From assembly GCA_027486405.1 (NCBI GenBank), contig JAIXPD010000032.1, forward strand, positions 1 to 51,373: a stretch of DNA of 51,373 nt, written 5' to 3'. The stretch comes from Azospirillum sp. (GTDB taxonomy: Bacteria; Pseudomonadota; Alphaproteobacteria; Azospirillales; Azospirillaceae). The notes under the pieces are model-generated. The model saw only the letters and a list, made by a program, of their open reading frames with translations, was not told the DNA's origin and made no database searches. Within the stretch, counting starts at the first letter, position 1; the number at the start of each line of letters is the position of its first letter. The position numbers were made by a program, and so were the translations under genes. Below are positions 1 through 8,208 of this stretch, in pieces.

Positions 1-150
1 GAAATTCCTCTATTAGGACATTCGTCATCCCCGCGAAGGCGGGGATCCAGAGTTCGCAGAGTGGCTCTGACGGGAAAGCCTGGATCCCCGCCTTCGCGGG
101 GATGACGGTAAATTCTTCATATAGGTTTATAACCCTTCAAGCGATTGCCC
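1..150. mobile_element. MITE-like palindromic repeat, copy 1 (cut by window edge)
   Basis: This is the right part of an element seen complete at 10825-10994. Two perfectly complementary 26-bp arms at 24-49 and 81-106 enclose a 31-bp centre. The right terminus ends in CGATTGCCC at 142-150, matching the terminal inverted repeat of the other copies. About 20 bp of the left end lie outside the window. It ends 19 bp before the stop codon of the LtnD-like gene, so its hairpin may also stop that transcript. No coding capacity is seen. Confidence 0.8.
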
Positions 151-169
151 TGTGTTGGGGGGCTTCGGA

Positions 170-1108
170 TCAGGCTTTCGGCGCGACGGCGTCGGGCAGG
201 ACCGCGCCGGACAGCGCGGCATAGGTGCGGGCCAGCGACGAATCGTCGTCCCGTCCCATCCCCGCCCCCGCCGTGGCCAGATACATTTGCAGGGCGGCGG
301 CGGCGACCGGCACAGGGTAACGGGCGCTGCGCGCCATGTCCTGGATGATGCCCAAATCCTTGACGAAAATCTCCACCGCGCTCAACGGGCGGTAATCCCC
401 GGCCAGGATGTGCGGCACCCGGTTTTCAAACATCCAGGAATTGCCCGCCGACGCGGTGATGACCTCGTACACCTTAGCCAGATCCAGGCCCTGCTTGGCG
501 GCAAAGGCCATCGCCTCGCAGGCGGCGGCGATGTGCACCCCGGCCAGAAGCTGGTTCACCATCTTGAAGGCGGCACCGGTCCCCGCCGCGTCGCCCAGTT
601 CATAGAGCTTGCCCGCCATGGCGTCGAGCGCCGGGCGCGCCTTGGCGAAGGCGGCGGCGGTCCCGGAGGCGAGGATCGTCAACTGCCCCTGCGCGGCCTT
701 CGCCGCCCCGCCGCTGATCGGCGCGTCGAGATAGAGCCGCCCGGTCGCCTCCAGCCGGTCGGCCAGACGGCGGGCGATCTGCGGGTCCATGGTGGCCGAC
801 GACAGGAACACCGCCCCCTCGGCCATGCCCTCCGCCGCACCCGACGGGCCGAACAGCACCTGTTCGGTCTGGTCGGCGTTCACCACCACGCACACAACCA
901 CATCGGCCCCGCGCGCGGCGTCCGCCGGGTTGGCGGCGGCGTGGCCGCCCTCGGCCACCAGACGTTCGACGTTGGCCGCGACCACGTCGCAACCGGTCAC
1001 ATGGAACCCGGCGCGGCGCAACGATTGGGCCATGCCGAAACCCATCGATCCCAGACCGATGACGGCGGCGCGCAACCCGGCCCCGCTGTTGGACGAAACG
1101 CTCATCAT
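170..1108 (-). CDS. ltnD: L-threonate dehydrogenase-like NAD(P)-dependent oxidoreductase (3-hydroxyisobutyrate dehydrogenase family)
   Basis: The 312-residue protein belongs to the beta-hydroxyacid dehydrogenase family. A Rossmann motif GLGSMGFGMA lies at residues 18-27, the substrate-binding DAPISGG at 128-134, and the catalytic lysine is K182 in GAAFKMVNQ. Full length for the family. The LtnD branch oxidises L-threonate to 2-oxo-tetronate in the cytoplasm. That assignment rests on family resemblance plus the nearby OtnC-like gene; a tartronate semialdehyde reductase or another hydroxyacid dehydrogenase is the main alternative. The start is ATG at 1108 with GGGAG just upstream. A second ATG follows directly. 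It is the second gene after the MFS carrier on the same strand (120-bp gap), so both are probably driven from the LacI-operator region near 2640. Confidence 0.8.
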   Translation of the reverse strand: MMSVSSNSGAGLRAAVIGLGSMGFGMAQSLRRAGFHVTGCDVVAANVERLVAEGGHAAANPADAARGADVVVCVVVNADQTEQVLFGPSGAAEGMAEGAVFLSSATMDPQIARRLADRLEATGRLYLDAPISGGAAKAAQGQLTILASGTAAAFAKARPALDAMAGKLYELGDAAGTGAAFKMVNQLLAGVHIAAACEAMAFAAKQGLDLAKVYEVITASAGNSWMFENRVPHILAGDYRPLSAVEIFVKDLGIIQDMARSARYPVPVAAAALQMYLATAGAGMGRDDDSSLARTYAALSGAVLPDAVAPKA

Positions 1109-1228
1109 TCACACTCCCGTTTGCAGACACCCGCGCGGAGAACAGCGGCGAAAGAAACGGGCGGGGACCGGATCACGGATCGGAAACGGCCCCCGCCCAA
1201 GGTTCGCGCACCAGCGCGGGAGGATTCC

Positions 1229-2533
1229 TCAGCGATTGACCAGCTTGGCCGGAACGGTCAGCACCGCCGCCGCCCCCACCAGCAGCACCCCGGCCAGCAC
1301 ATACATGCCCATCGCCGTGTTGCCGGTCAGATCCTTCACGTACCCGATCATGTAGGGACCGGCGAACCCCGCCAGATTGCCCACCGAATTGACGATGGCG
1401 ATGCCCGCCGCCGCCCCGGTCCCGGTCAGGAAGGCCGTGGGCAACGACCAGAACAACGGCGCGCAGGTGATGACCCCGGCGGCGGCCAGCGACAGGCAGG
1501 CGATGGCGACGGTCGTGCTGCTGGCGGTGGCGGCGACGATGAAGCCGAGCGCGCCGAACAGGGCCGGGATCACCAGATGCCAACGGCGTTCCTGCATGCG
1601 GTCGGCGCTGCGGCCGCACAGGATCATCACCACCACCGCGCACAGGAACGGGATGGCGCTGATGAGGCCGATGTTGAAGTTGCCCACCACGCCGGTCGCC
1701 TTGACCAGCGACGGCATCCAGAAGGTCAAGCCGTATTGGCCGGTGACGAAGGCGAAATAGATCAGGCACATCAGCCACACCCGGCCATCCTTGAAGGTGG
1801 CGGCGGTGGTTTGCGGGCTTTGCTTGGTCCGGCTGTCGGCCTCGATGTTGCGGGCCAGCACGGCCTTTTCATCGGCGTCCAGCCACTTGGCCTCCTCGAT
1901 CGAATTGTCGAGGTGGAGGAAGACCGCCACGCCCATGATCAGGGCCGGAACGGCTTCGATCAGGAACATCCACTGCCACCCGGACAGGCCGCCGGTCTGG
2001 TGGAAACTGTCCATGATCCAGCCCGACAGCGGGTTGCCGAAGATGCCCGACACCGGGATCGCCGACATGAAGATGGCGATGATCTTGGCCCGGCGGTTCG
2101 ACGGGTACCATTGGGTCAGATACAGGATGACGCCGGGGTAGAAGCCCGCCTCCGCCAGACCCAGCAGAAACCGCAGGACGTAGAACATCTCCGCCGAAGT
2201 CACGAACATGAAGGCGGCGGACAGGATGCCCCACGTCACCATGATGCGGGCAATCCACAGCCGCGCGCCGACCCGGTGCAGGATCAGGTTGCTCGGCACC
2301 TCGAACAGGAAATAGCCAAGGAAGAAGATCCCGGCCCCCAGACCGAACACCGTTTCGCTGAAGCCCAGCGCCTGGGACATCTGGAGCTTGGCAAAGCCCA
2401 CATTCACGCGGTCGAGATAGGCGACCACGTAGCAGAGCATCAAAAACGGCACGATCCGCCAGAACACTTTGCGATAGGCGCGCGTTTCCACGGCCTCCAC
2501 CGGGCCGTCGGCCGCCAGCACTTGCTGCGACAT
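1229..2533 (-). CDS. MFS transporter, anion:cation symporter family (sugar-acid uptake)
   Basis: The 434-residue polytopic membrane protein has about 12 hydrophobic segments and the cytoplasmic loop typical of the MFS. The early stretch CYVVAYLDRVNVGFAKLQM is characteristic of the ACS family, which contains galactonate, glucarate and tartrate carriers. The ATG at 2533 is preferred because GGAGGAA sits right before it; an upstream in-frame TTG at 2545 lies ahead of that ribosome binding site and is unlikely. It is first in an operon with the LtnD-like dehydrogenase and divergent from the LacI regulator. The likely role is import of an aldonate or tetronate that the neighbouring enzymes degrade. 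The exact substrate cannot be read from sequence. Confidence 0.85.
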   Translation of the reverse strand: MSQQVLAADGPVEAVETRAYRKVFWRIVPFLMLCYVVAYLDRVNVGFAKLQMSQALGFSETVFGLGAGIFFLGYFLFEVPSNLILHRVGARLWIARIMVTWGILSAAFMFVTSAEMFYVLRFLLGLAEAGFYPGVILYLTQWYPSNRRAKIIAIFMSAIPVSGIFGNPLSGWIMDSFHQTGGLSGWQWMFLIEAVPALIMGVAVFLHLDNSIEEAKWLDADEKAVLARNIEADSRTKQSPQTTAATFKDGRVWLMCLIYFAFVTGQYGLTFWMPSLVKATGVVGNFNIGLISAIPFLCAVVVMILCGRSADRMQERRWHLVIPALFGALGFIVAATASSTTVAIACLSLAAAGVITCAPLFWSLPTAFLTGTGAAAGIAIVNSVGNLAGFAGPYMIGYVKDLTGNTAMGMYVLAGVLLVGAAAVLTVPAKLVNR

Positions 2534-2607
2534 CGTTTCCTCCAAGGGGGGTTTTCCTGCCGGGCGGTTTTGATCCGCCCTTCGCCGCCGTCAGGCTGAG
2601 AAATTCA

Positions 2608-2625
2608 TTTGGCAGCGCTGCCAAA
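2608..2625. promoter_or_regulatory. LacI-family operator O1
   Basis: Perfect 18-bp palindrome TTTGGCAGCGCTGCCAAA with the central GCGC typical of LacI/GalR operators. It lies 75 bp upstream of the MFS start. Its centre is about 32 bp (three helical turns) from O2. Confidence 0.85.
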
Positions 2626-2639
2626 AGGTCATAGCATTG

Positions 2640-2657
2640 TTTGGCAGCGCTGCCAAT
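2640..2657. promoter_or_regulatory. LacI-family operator O2
   Basis: A second perfect core TTGGCAGCGCTGCCAA lies at 2641-2656, identical to O1 over 16 bp. It sits in the middle of the divergent intergenic region. Confidence 0.85.
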
Positions 2658-2661
2658 CATT

Positions 2662-2679
2662 TTTGGTGGCGCTGCCAAC
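2662..2679. promoter_or_regulatory. LacI-family operator O3
   Basis: Core TTGGTGGCGCTGCCAA at 2663-2678 has one substitution from O1/O2. The centre is 22 bp (two turns) from O2 and about 70 bp upstream of the LacI start codon, consistent with autoregulation. Confidence 0.8.
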
Positions 2680-2748
2680 AAATCTTGCGGCGCAACGACG
2701 GAAAGCGGAGAATGTCCAGAATTTTGAAGCTTCTAAGGACGTGCGACG

Positions 2749-3753
2749 GTGGACGGGCGGGGCAAAACGGCGGCAACGGTGACGCTGGCGGAGGTGGCGG
2801 CGGCGGCCGGTGTGGGCGAAAGCACGGTGTCGCGCGTGCTGCGCAACCACGGCTCCTTTTCAGCCAAAACGCGGGACCGGGTGATGGAGGCGGTGAACCG
2901 GCTGGGCTATGTCCCCAACATGATCGCCGGAACGCTGGCGTCGGCGGGATCGCGGCTGGTCGGCATCGTCGTGCCGTCCTTCTCCAACATCGTGTTCGCC
3001 GATGTGCTGCGCGGGGCCAGCCAAGCGCTGGAGGGCAGCGGCCATCAGGCGGTGATCGGCGTCAGCGATTACGACCCGGCGCGGGAGGAGGCGTTGATCG
3101 CCTCCATGCTGTCCTGGCGACCGGCGGCGATCCTGCTGGCCGGGTTGGAGCACACCGACCGGGCGCGCGCCATGCTGACCGGCGGCGGGGCGCGGGTGGC
3201 GGAGATGCTGGACATCGACGGGCCGGGCTTGGATCTGGTGGTCGGCTTCGCCACCGCCGAGACCGGTCGGGCCAGCGCCCGCCATCTGCTGGCGCGCGGC
3301 TACCGGCGGATCGGCTATGTCGGCCACGACCTGACGCGCGACACCCGCGCGGCCAAGCGGCTGGCCGGGTTCGAAGCCGCGCTGGGCGACGCCGGGCTGG
3401 TCCTGGCCGACCGCGACGTCGCCCCGGTCCCCTCGTCGGTGGAGGTTGGGCGCGATGGGCTGGACCGGCTGCTGGCCCGCTCCCCCGATCTCGACGCGGT
3501 CTATTTCTCCAACGACGACATGGCGGTCGGCGGCTATTTCCTGTGCCTGTCGCGGGGGATCGCCATCCCGGATCGGCTGGCGTTGTTCGGCTACAACGGG
3601 TTGGACGTCGCCCGTCTCACCCCGCAGCCCATCGCCACCATCCGCACCCCGCGCGTGCGCATCGGCGAACTGGCCGCACAACTCGCGCTGTCCGGCGCGC
3701 CCGCGCAGACCGTGGATGTCGGTTTCGAAGTGATCGCGGGCGCGACCGCCTGA
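2749..3753 (+). CDS. LacI/GntR-type transcriptional regulator of the sugar-acid locus
   Basis: The 334-residue protein has an N-terminal LacI helix-turn-helix (VTLAEVAAAAGVGESTVSRV, residues 11-30) and hinge. A periplasmic-binding-protein-like effector domain starts near residue 70 (VGIVVP). Start is GTG at 2749, with AAGGA about 9 bp upstream. Three near-identical palindromic operators lie between this gene and the divergent MFS gene, so it most likely represses both directions and itself until a sugar acid or its catabolite binds. The OtnC-like gene follows 49 bp downstream on the same strand. The gluconate repressor GntR is the closest family flavour I recognise. The effector is unknown. 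Confidence 0.88.
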   Translation: MDGRGKTAATVTLAEVAAAAGVGESTVSRVLRNHGSFSAKTRDRVMEAVNRLGYVPNMIAGTLASAGSRLVGIVVPSFSNIVFADVLRGASQALEGSGHQAVIGVSDYDPAREEALIASMLSWRPAAILLAGLEHTDRARAMLTGGGARVAEMLDIDGPGLDLVVGFATAETGRASARHLLARGYRRIGYVGHDLTRDTRAAKRLAGFEAALGDAGLVLADRDVAPVPSSVEVGRDGLDRLLARSPDLDAVYFSNDDMAVGGYFLCLSRGIAIPDRLALFGYNGLDVARLTPQPIATIRTPRVRIGELAAQLALSGAPAQTVDVGFEVIAGATA

Positions 3754-3802
3754 CGCCGGTGTCGGATCGGCGGCGGCCCGCCCCACCCCCAAGGATCAAG
3801 GC

Positions 3803-4531
3803 ATGAGCGAAAACACATGGCGTGAGGCGATCTGCCGCTATGGCCGATCCCTGTTCGAACGCGGCCTGACCCCCGGCTCGTCGGGCAACATCTCCTACCG
3901 GATGGAGGATGGCGGCTGGCTGGTGACGCCGACGAACGCGTCGCTGGGCTTCCTCGACCCCGCCCGGCTGTCGCGGCTGGATGCCGCCGGTCGCCTGCTG
4001 TCGGGCGACCCGCCGACCAAGGAAATCCCCCTGCACAGCGCGCTGTACGACAGCCGCACCGGTGCCCGCGCCATCGTTCACCTTCATTCCACCCACGCGG
4101 TGGCGGTGTCGATGCTGCCGGAGATCGACCCGCGTTCGGTCCTGCCGCCGATGACGCCCTACAGCCTGATGCGGGCGGGTCAGGTGGCCTTGGTTCCCTA
4201 TCACCGCCCCGGCGATCCGGCGGTGGCCGACGCCATCCGGGGGCTGGCCGGGCGCTATTCCTCCGTCCTGCTGGCCAACCACGGGCCGGTCGTCGCCTCC
4301 ACCAGCCTGGAGGGTGCGGTGTTCGCGACGGAGGAGTTGGAGGAAACCGCCAAGCTTTATCTGCTGCTGCGCGGCCTGAACCCGCGTTACCTCACCCCGG
4401 CGCAGGTCGGCGACCTCGTGACCACCTTCGGGCTGGAGGTGCCGCACCCCGACCATGTGCACAACGCCTCCTGCGTCGATGGCTCCTGCATCGGCCTGCC
4501 GCGTTTGGAGGAAAGACCAACTCACGGTTGA
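3803..4531 (+). CDS. otnC: class II aldolase/adducin family protein, 3-oxo-tetronate 4-phosphate decarboxylase-like
   Basis: The 242-residue protein has the class II aldolase fold. Visible metal ligands are H93 and H95 (VHLHSTH) and H160 (ANHGP); E74 in TKEIPLH is the expected acid/base residue. The phosphate-binding region is SSGNIS (26-31). Length and sequence match OtnC, which decarboxylates 3-oxo-tetronate 4-phosphate to dihydroxyacetone phosphate. The kinase (OtnK) and isomerase (OtnI) needed before this step are not in the window. Start ATG at 3803 has AAGGATCAAGG upstream. It is co-transcribed with the LacI gene in all likelihood. A fuculose-phosphate aldolase-like activity is the alternative. 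Confidence 0.8.
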   Translation: MSENTWREAICRYGRSLFERGLTPGSSGNISYRMEDGGWLVTPTNASLGFLDPARLSRLDAAGRLLSGDPPTKEIPLHSALYDSRTGARAIVHLHSTHAVAVSMLPEIDPRSVLPPMTPYSLMRAGQVALVPYHRPGDPAVADAIRGLAGRYSSVLLANHGPVVASTSLEGAVFATEELEETAKLYLLLRGLNPRYLTPAQVGDLVTTFGLEVPHPDHVHNASCVDGSCIGLPRLEERPTHG

Positions 4532-4539
4532 TTTGTCCC

Positions 4540-4579
4540 GAACACCGCCATCCCTCAACGCCGGGCGATGGCGGCGTTC
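4540..4579 (+). terminator. possible terminator after otnC
   Basis: Arms 4540-4552 and 4567-4579 (GAACACCGCCATC and its complement with one mismatch) form a hairpin with a 14-base loop 9 bp after the otnC stop. No clear T run follows, so the role is tentative. Confidence 0.4.
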
Positions 4580-4813
4580 ACCTCTGGCACCTTCAACCGT
4601 GAATGTTCATCCGTCATCCCGGCAGGGCGATCAGGATTGGCCTTCTGGCGCGCCATCCCACCGTTTTTGCGGGAACTTTTCCCACAAGTTAACAAATCCT
4701 CCTGACGTTCTGCTGCCAGAAACAATCGACCGAAAGTGGTATTCTTCCGCACACGCCAATATGATATTGCCCTGATTGCGCGCAAATGGGGCAAAAAGGG
4801 AAGCGTGGTCGCA

Positions 4814-6778
4814 ATGAATTTCACCGGCACGAATGCGGCTGATTTCAGCAACGGCAGCTTGGAGGATGACACCCTCTCAGGCTTGGGCGGAAACGACACC
4901 CTGCTTGGCCGCAGCGGTGCCGATCTGATCGATGGCGGCACGGGGGATGATTCGCTCAACGGCGGCGCTGGCAACGACACGCTGACCGGGTCGGACGGCA
5001 ACGACAGTTTGGTGGGCAACAGCGGCAATGATCGTCTGGACGGCGGAGCCGGAGGCGATTGGCTCGACGGCACCACCGACGACCAATACTCCACCAACCA
5101 GTTCGATCAACTTTATGGCGGGGCGGGCAACGACACCATCCACATGAGCCGTGGCGACTATGTCTCAGGCGATGATGGCGATGATTTCATCATCTATTCC
5201 CTAATCACCTACCCCATCAACACCGGCGTGGTTGAAGGCGGCTCCGGCCAGGACACGCTGTCTTTCGAACGTTCTTTTTCCAACTACGTTTTTGAACGCA
5301 CTGGATCGCTCATCAAGGCGCAATCGCCCGGATCGGGTGAAATCCTCTGGATCAAGGATGTTGAGTATCTGAAACTCCAGGACGGCCTCATCACCGTTGA
5401 TGGCTGGAGTTTGCCGGAAGGGACACCCCTCGGCCAATCGGCTGGAATCGGCGTGGACCAGATCGTCGGCACCACAGCCAACGAGGTGTTGGACGGCCAG
5501 GACGGCAGCGATTCGATCGTTGGCGGCGGGGGGACCGACACACTCATCGGCGGGTTGGGGGACGACACCCTGGTTGATGGCAGCACCGTTGACGGCGGCG
5601 ACGGCAACGACCGGATCGTCGGCGGGATCCAGATTTCTGGTGGTACCGGCAACGACACCATCACCGGGACTGGTTCCATCGACGGTGGCGACGGCAACGA
5701 CACCATCAACGGCGGCACCTACATCGCCAACCCGACCGGCAACGACACGATCGCGGGCGGGTCGCTGATCGGCGGCTCCGGGAATGACCTGATCAACGGG
5801 AATTCGACCAACGACACGCTGGTCGGCGGGGACGGCAACGACACGTTGGACGGTTCCACCGGCACGGACAGCGTCCTTGGTGGTGCGGGCAATGACTCGA
5901 TCATTGCGGGTGAACTGGCCCCCCCTGCTGGCTTCCACTCCACTGTGTACGCCGATTATCGGGGTGGAAACGACACCATCAACGGCGGTGACGGGTCGGA
6001 CACCGTTTCCTATGCGACCGGTGTCTCGTTGGTCGGGGGTGCAAGCAGCGCGTTCACCATCGAACGGATCTCGGGCGGGGTCAAAGTCACCCACACCCCC
6101 ACCGAAACAAACGCGCGCGGCTCCTGGGGAACGGATTACCTGTACGGAATCGAATTCATCCAGTTCACCGACATCACCATCCCGGTGGCCGCCCCGTCCG
6201 ACACCAACGACTTTGTGCAAGGCACCTCTGGCAACGACACGCTGTTCGGCGACGGCGGCAACGACAGCCTGTGGGCGGAAGGCGGCCATGACGTCGTCGA
6301 TGGCGGCGATGGCAACGACGTCGTGTCGGGCGGCGACGGCAACGACACCTTGCTCGGCGGGGCGGGCACCGACATCGTCGATGGCAGCGCGGGCGACGAC
6401 AGCGTGCTCGGCGGCGACGGCGACGATGCCATCGGCGGGGCCGACGGAAACGACCTGGTCAATGGCGGGGTTGGCAACGACGAGGTCAAGGGCAGCGACG
6501 GCAACGACACGCTGCTGGGCGGCGATGGCAACGACGTGCTGCTGGGCGAGGTCGGCAACGACAGCCTGAACGGCGGGGCGGGCGCGGACATCCTGCGCGG
6601 GGCCGAGGGCGACGATTGGGTCGATGGCGGTGTCGGCAACGACGAGCTGTATTCCGGCTATGGCATCGACACGCTGCTGGGTGGGGACGGCGACGACGTT
6701 CTGCGCAGCGGTTGGGAGACGGATTCCGCTGCTGGGCGGGGCGGGCAACGACACGCTGTTCGGCGGCCTGGGCGATGA
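4814..6778 (+). CDS. RTX (hemolysin-type) calcium-binding repeat protein, N-terminal part before a frameshift
   Basis: From ATG 4814 (AAAAAGGGA upstream) the frame encodes 654 residues, almost entirely glycine/aspartate-rich nonapeptides of the GGxGxDxLx type (for example GGNDTLLG and GGDGNDTL), which wind into calcium-loaded beta rolls. Two linker modules break the repeats: one around residues 155-200 ending in IKDVEYLKLQDG, and one around 415-460 ending in YLYGIEFIQFTD. No protease, lipase or other catalytic domain is seen. The last good repeat ends near 6712; the reading then becomes WETDSAAGRGGQRH and stops at 6778. The repeat pattern resumes in another frame, so this is half of one gene. 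The intact product would be exported by a type I secretion system, none of which is encoded here. Confidence 0.8.
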   Translation: MNFTGTNAADFSNGSLEDDTLSGLGGNDTLLGRSGADLIDGGTGDDSLNGGAGNDTLTGSDGNDSLVGNSGNDRLDGGAGGDWLDGTTDDQYSTNQFDQLYGGAGNDTIHMSRGDYVSGDDGDDFIIYSLITYPINTGVVEGGSGQDTLSFERSFSNYVFERTGSLIKAQSPGSGEILWIKDVEYLKLQDGLITVDGWSLPEGTPLGQSAGIGVDQIVGTTANEVLDGQDGSDSIVGGGGTDTLIGGLGDDTLVDGSTVDGGDGNDRIVGGIQISGGTGNDTITGTGSIDGGDGNDTINGGTYIANPTGNDTIAGGSLIGGSGNDLINGNSTNDTLVGGDGNDTLDGSTGTDSVLGGAGNDSIIAGELAPPAGFHSTVYADYRGGNDTINGGDGSDTVSYATGVSLVGGASSAFTIERISGGVKVTHTPTETNARGSWGTDYLYGIEFIQFTDITIPVAAPSDTNDFVQGTSGNDTLFGDGGNDSLWAEGGHDVVDGGDGNDVVSGGDGNDTLLGGAGTDIVDGSAGDDSVLGGDGDDAIGGADGNDLVNGGVGNDEVKGSDGNDTLLGGDGNDVLLGEVGNDSLNGGAGADILRGAEGDDWVDGGVGNDELYSGYGIDTLLGGDGDDVLRSGWETDSAAGRGGQRHAVRRPGR

Positions 6779-7106
6779 CCGGATGCAGGGGGACGCCGGG
6801 GCCGATGTCCTGATCTGCGGCTTTGGCAACGACACCCTGATCGGCGGCGACGGGGCCGACCGCTTCCTCTTCGACAGCGCGTCCGACGGGACCGATCAGG
6901 TCACGGATTTCCAGGTGGGAACCGACACGCTCGCCCTCACCGGCACCGCCGTTTCGGGCCTCTCGCTCCCCGACATCCTGACGGCGAACCTGTCGTCGGA
7001 TGGTTCCGGCAACGCCGTGTTCAATTTCGGCAGCGGCAACATCCTGACCCTGGTCGGCGTCAGCGCCTCCGACCTGCGCGCCAGTGCCAGCGTGGTCATC
7101 GCGTAG
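6717..7106 (+). pseudogene. RTX protein, C-terminal part in shifted frame (secretion-signal end)
   Basis: The RTX pattern continues as PLLGGAGNDTLFGG and GFGNDTLIGGDGADRFLF in the frame one base away from the upstream ORF. It ends with the beta-roll cap and C-terminal secretion region (DQVTDFQVGTDTLALTG, then LTLVGVSASDL and a stop at 7104-7106), typical of type I secretion substrates. One extra base, or two missing, between about 6712 and 6735 would explain the break. Without repair the upstream product lacks its export signal. An internal ATG at 6783 exists but has no convincing ribosome binding site. Whether the shift is real or a sequencing error cannot be decided here. Confidence 0.7.
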
Positions 7107-7123
7107 CGGCGGCGTCTCCCCCA

Positions 7124-7167
7124 CTTGGTGTTGCCGGGCCGCCCGCGCGCGGCCGGGCAACACCAAG
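7124..7167. terminator. bidirectional terminator-like hairpin
   Basis: Arms 7124-7140 and 7151-7167 are 17 bp long with one mismatch and a 10-base GC-rich loop. The hairpin lies 17 bp after the RTX stop and 7 bp beyond the stop of the convergent LysR gene, so it can serve both strands. No strong T run. Confidence 0.6.
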
Positions 7168-7174
7168 CTCCTCG

Positions 7175-8074
7175 TCAGCCCGTCCCCCGCCCTTCCAGCA
7201 AATCGCGGTCCCCGGCCAGCGCCGTCGCCATGAAATCGAGAAAGGCGCGGACCCGGCCCATCATGCGCAGGTCGCGGTGGGTCAGCAGCCACATCTTGAT
7301 TCCGGTGTCCGCCACCGCCGGGCCAACACGGCGCAGGTCGGGCATGCGGTCGGCCAACGCGCAGGGCAGCAGGCCGAATCCCAACCCGGCCCGCACCCCC
7401 TCCACCAGGGCCGCCACCGAATTGACGCGGTAGACGACCCGGTCCGCCGGAACCGTGGCCTTCATCCAGCGGGCAAGGCTGGTGTGATCGAAACTTTCGT
7501 CCACACCGGCCCACTCCGCCTCGCTCAACGGCGCGTCGCCGTGGCGGTCGGCCAGCGGCGCGGCGGCGTAGGGGGCAAAGGCCAAGCCCGACACCGCCCG
7601 GCCCACCAGCGTGTCCGGCGGTTGCCCGATCAGCCGGATGGCGATGTCCGCCTCGCGCCGGGTCAGGCTGAGCGACGCCTCGGCGATGGTCACATCGACG
7701 CGGATGCCGGGATAACGCTGGCGGAAGGCCGCCAGATGCCGGGGCAGGATGTGCAGGGCGATGATGTCCACGGTGGTGACGCGCAGGGTTCCGGCGATCT
7801 GTGCGTCGCGCCCGGACAGGCGCAGGCTGGCCGCCGCCAAGGTTTCCTCCATCGCCAGCGCGGTGCGGTGCATCTCCTCCCCCGCCACCGTCAGGACATA
7901 GCCACGCGGCAGCTTGTCGAACAGGCTGACCCCCATCGCGCTTTCCAGCCCGGCGATGCGGCGCAGCACGGTGGAATGGTTGACGCCGAGATGACGGGCC
8001 GCCGCCGACAACGAGCCTTGCCGGGCCACCGCCAAAAAATAGCGCACGTCGTCCCAATCGTTCTGTGCGTTCAT
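7175..8074 (-). CDS. LysR-family transcriptional regulator
   Basis: The 299-residue protein has an N-terminal winged helix-turn-helix (residues about 9-66, with SLSAAARHLGVNHSTVLRRI) and a LysR substrate-binding domain from about residue 92. The VNHSTVLRRI recognition helix is the variant seen in the GcvA/DsdC-like group. ATG at 8074 is the start. It is divergent from the membrane-protein gene at 8209; LysR proteins commonly control the divergent neighbour, so that gene is the first candidate target. The gap of 134 bp is enough for a shared control region, but I could not pick a convincing T-N11-A site. The effector is unknown. Confidence 0.85.
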   Translation of the reverse strand: MNAQNDWDDVRYFLAVARQGSLSAAARHLGVNHSTVLRRIAGLESAMGVSLFDKLPRGYVLTVAGEEMHRTALAMEETLAAASLRLSGRDAQIAGTLRVTTVDIIALHILPRHLAAFRQRYPGIRVDVTIAEASLSLTRREADIAIRLIGQPPDTLVGRAVSGLAFAPYAAAPLADRHGDAPLSEAEWAGVDESFDHTSLARWMKATVPADRVVYRVNSVAALVEGVRAGLGFGLLPCALADRMPDLRRVGPAVADTGIKMWLLTHRDLRMMGRVRAFLDFMATALAGDRDLLEGRGTG

Positions 8075-8208
8075 GCAGACACCTTATGCGCCAATTCCCA
8101 ATTCATGCTTATTTTCGCACAGTGTAAGGTCTGAGGGAATAACGGAGCGCACAGCGGCGTCCAACAACGACGCAACTGCGTTTCACTCACACGATGCATG
8201 AGTTCGTC

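Noticed and set aside
152..2599. 815-codon open frame on the plus strand
   Set aside because: Antisense to the well-supported LtnD-like and MFS genes; composition is Arg/Gly/His/Gln-rich, typical of a GC-driven shadow frame, with no family resemblance.
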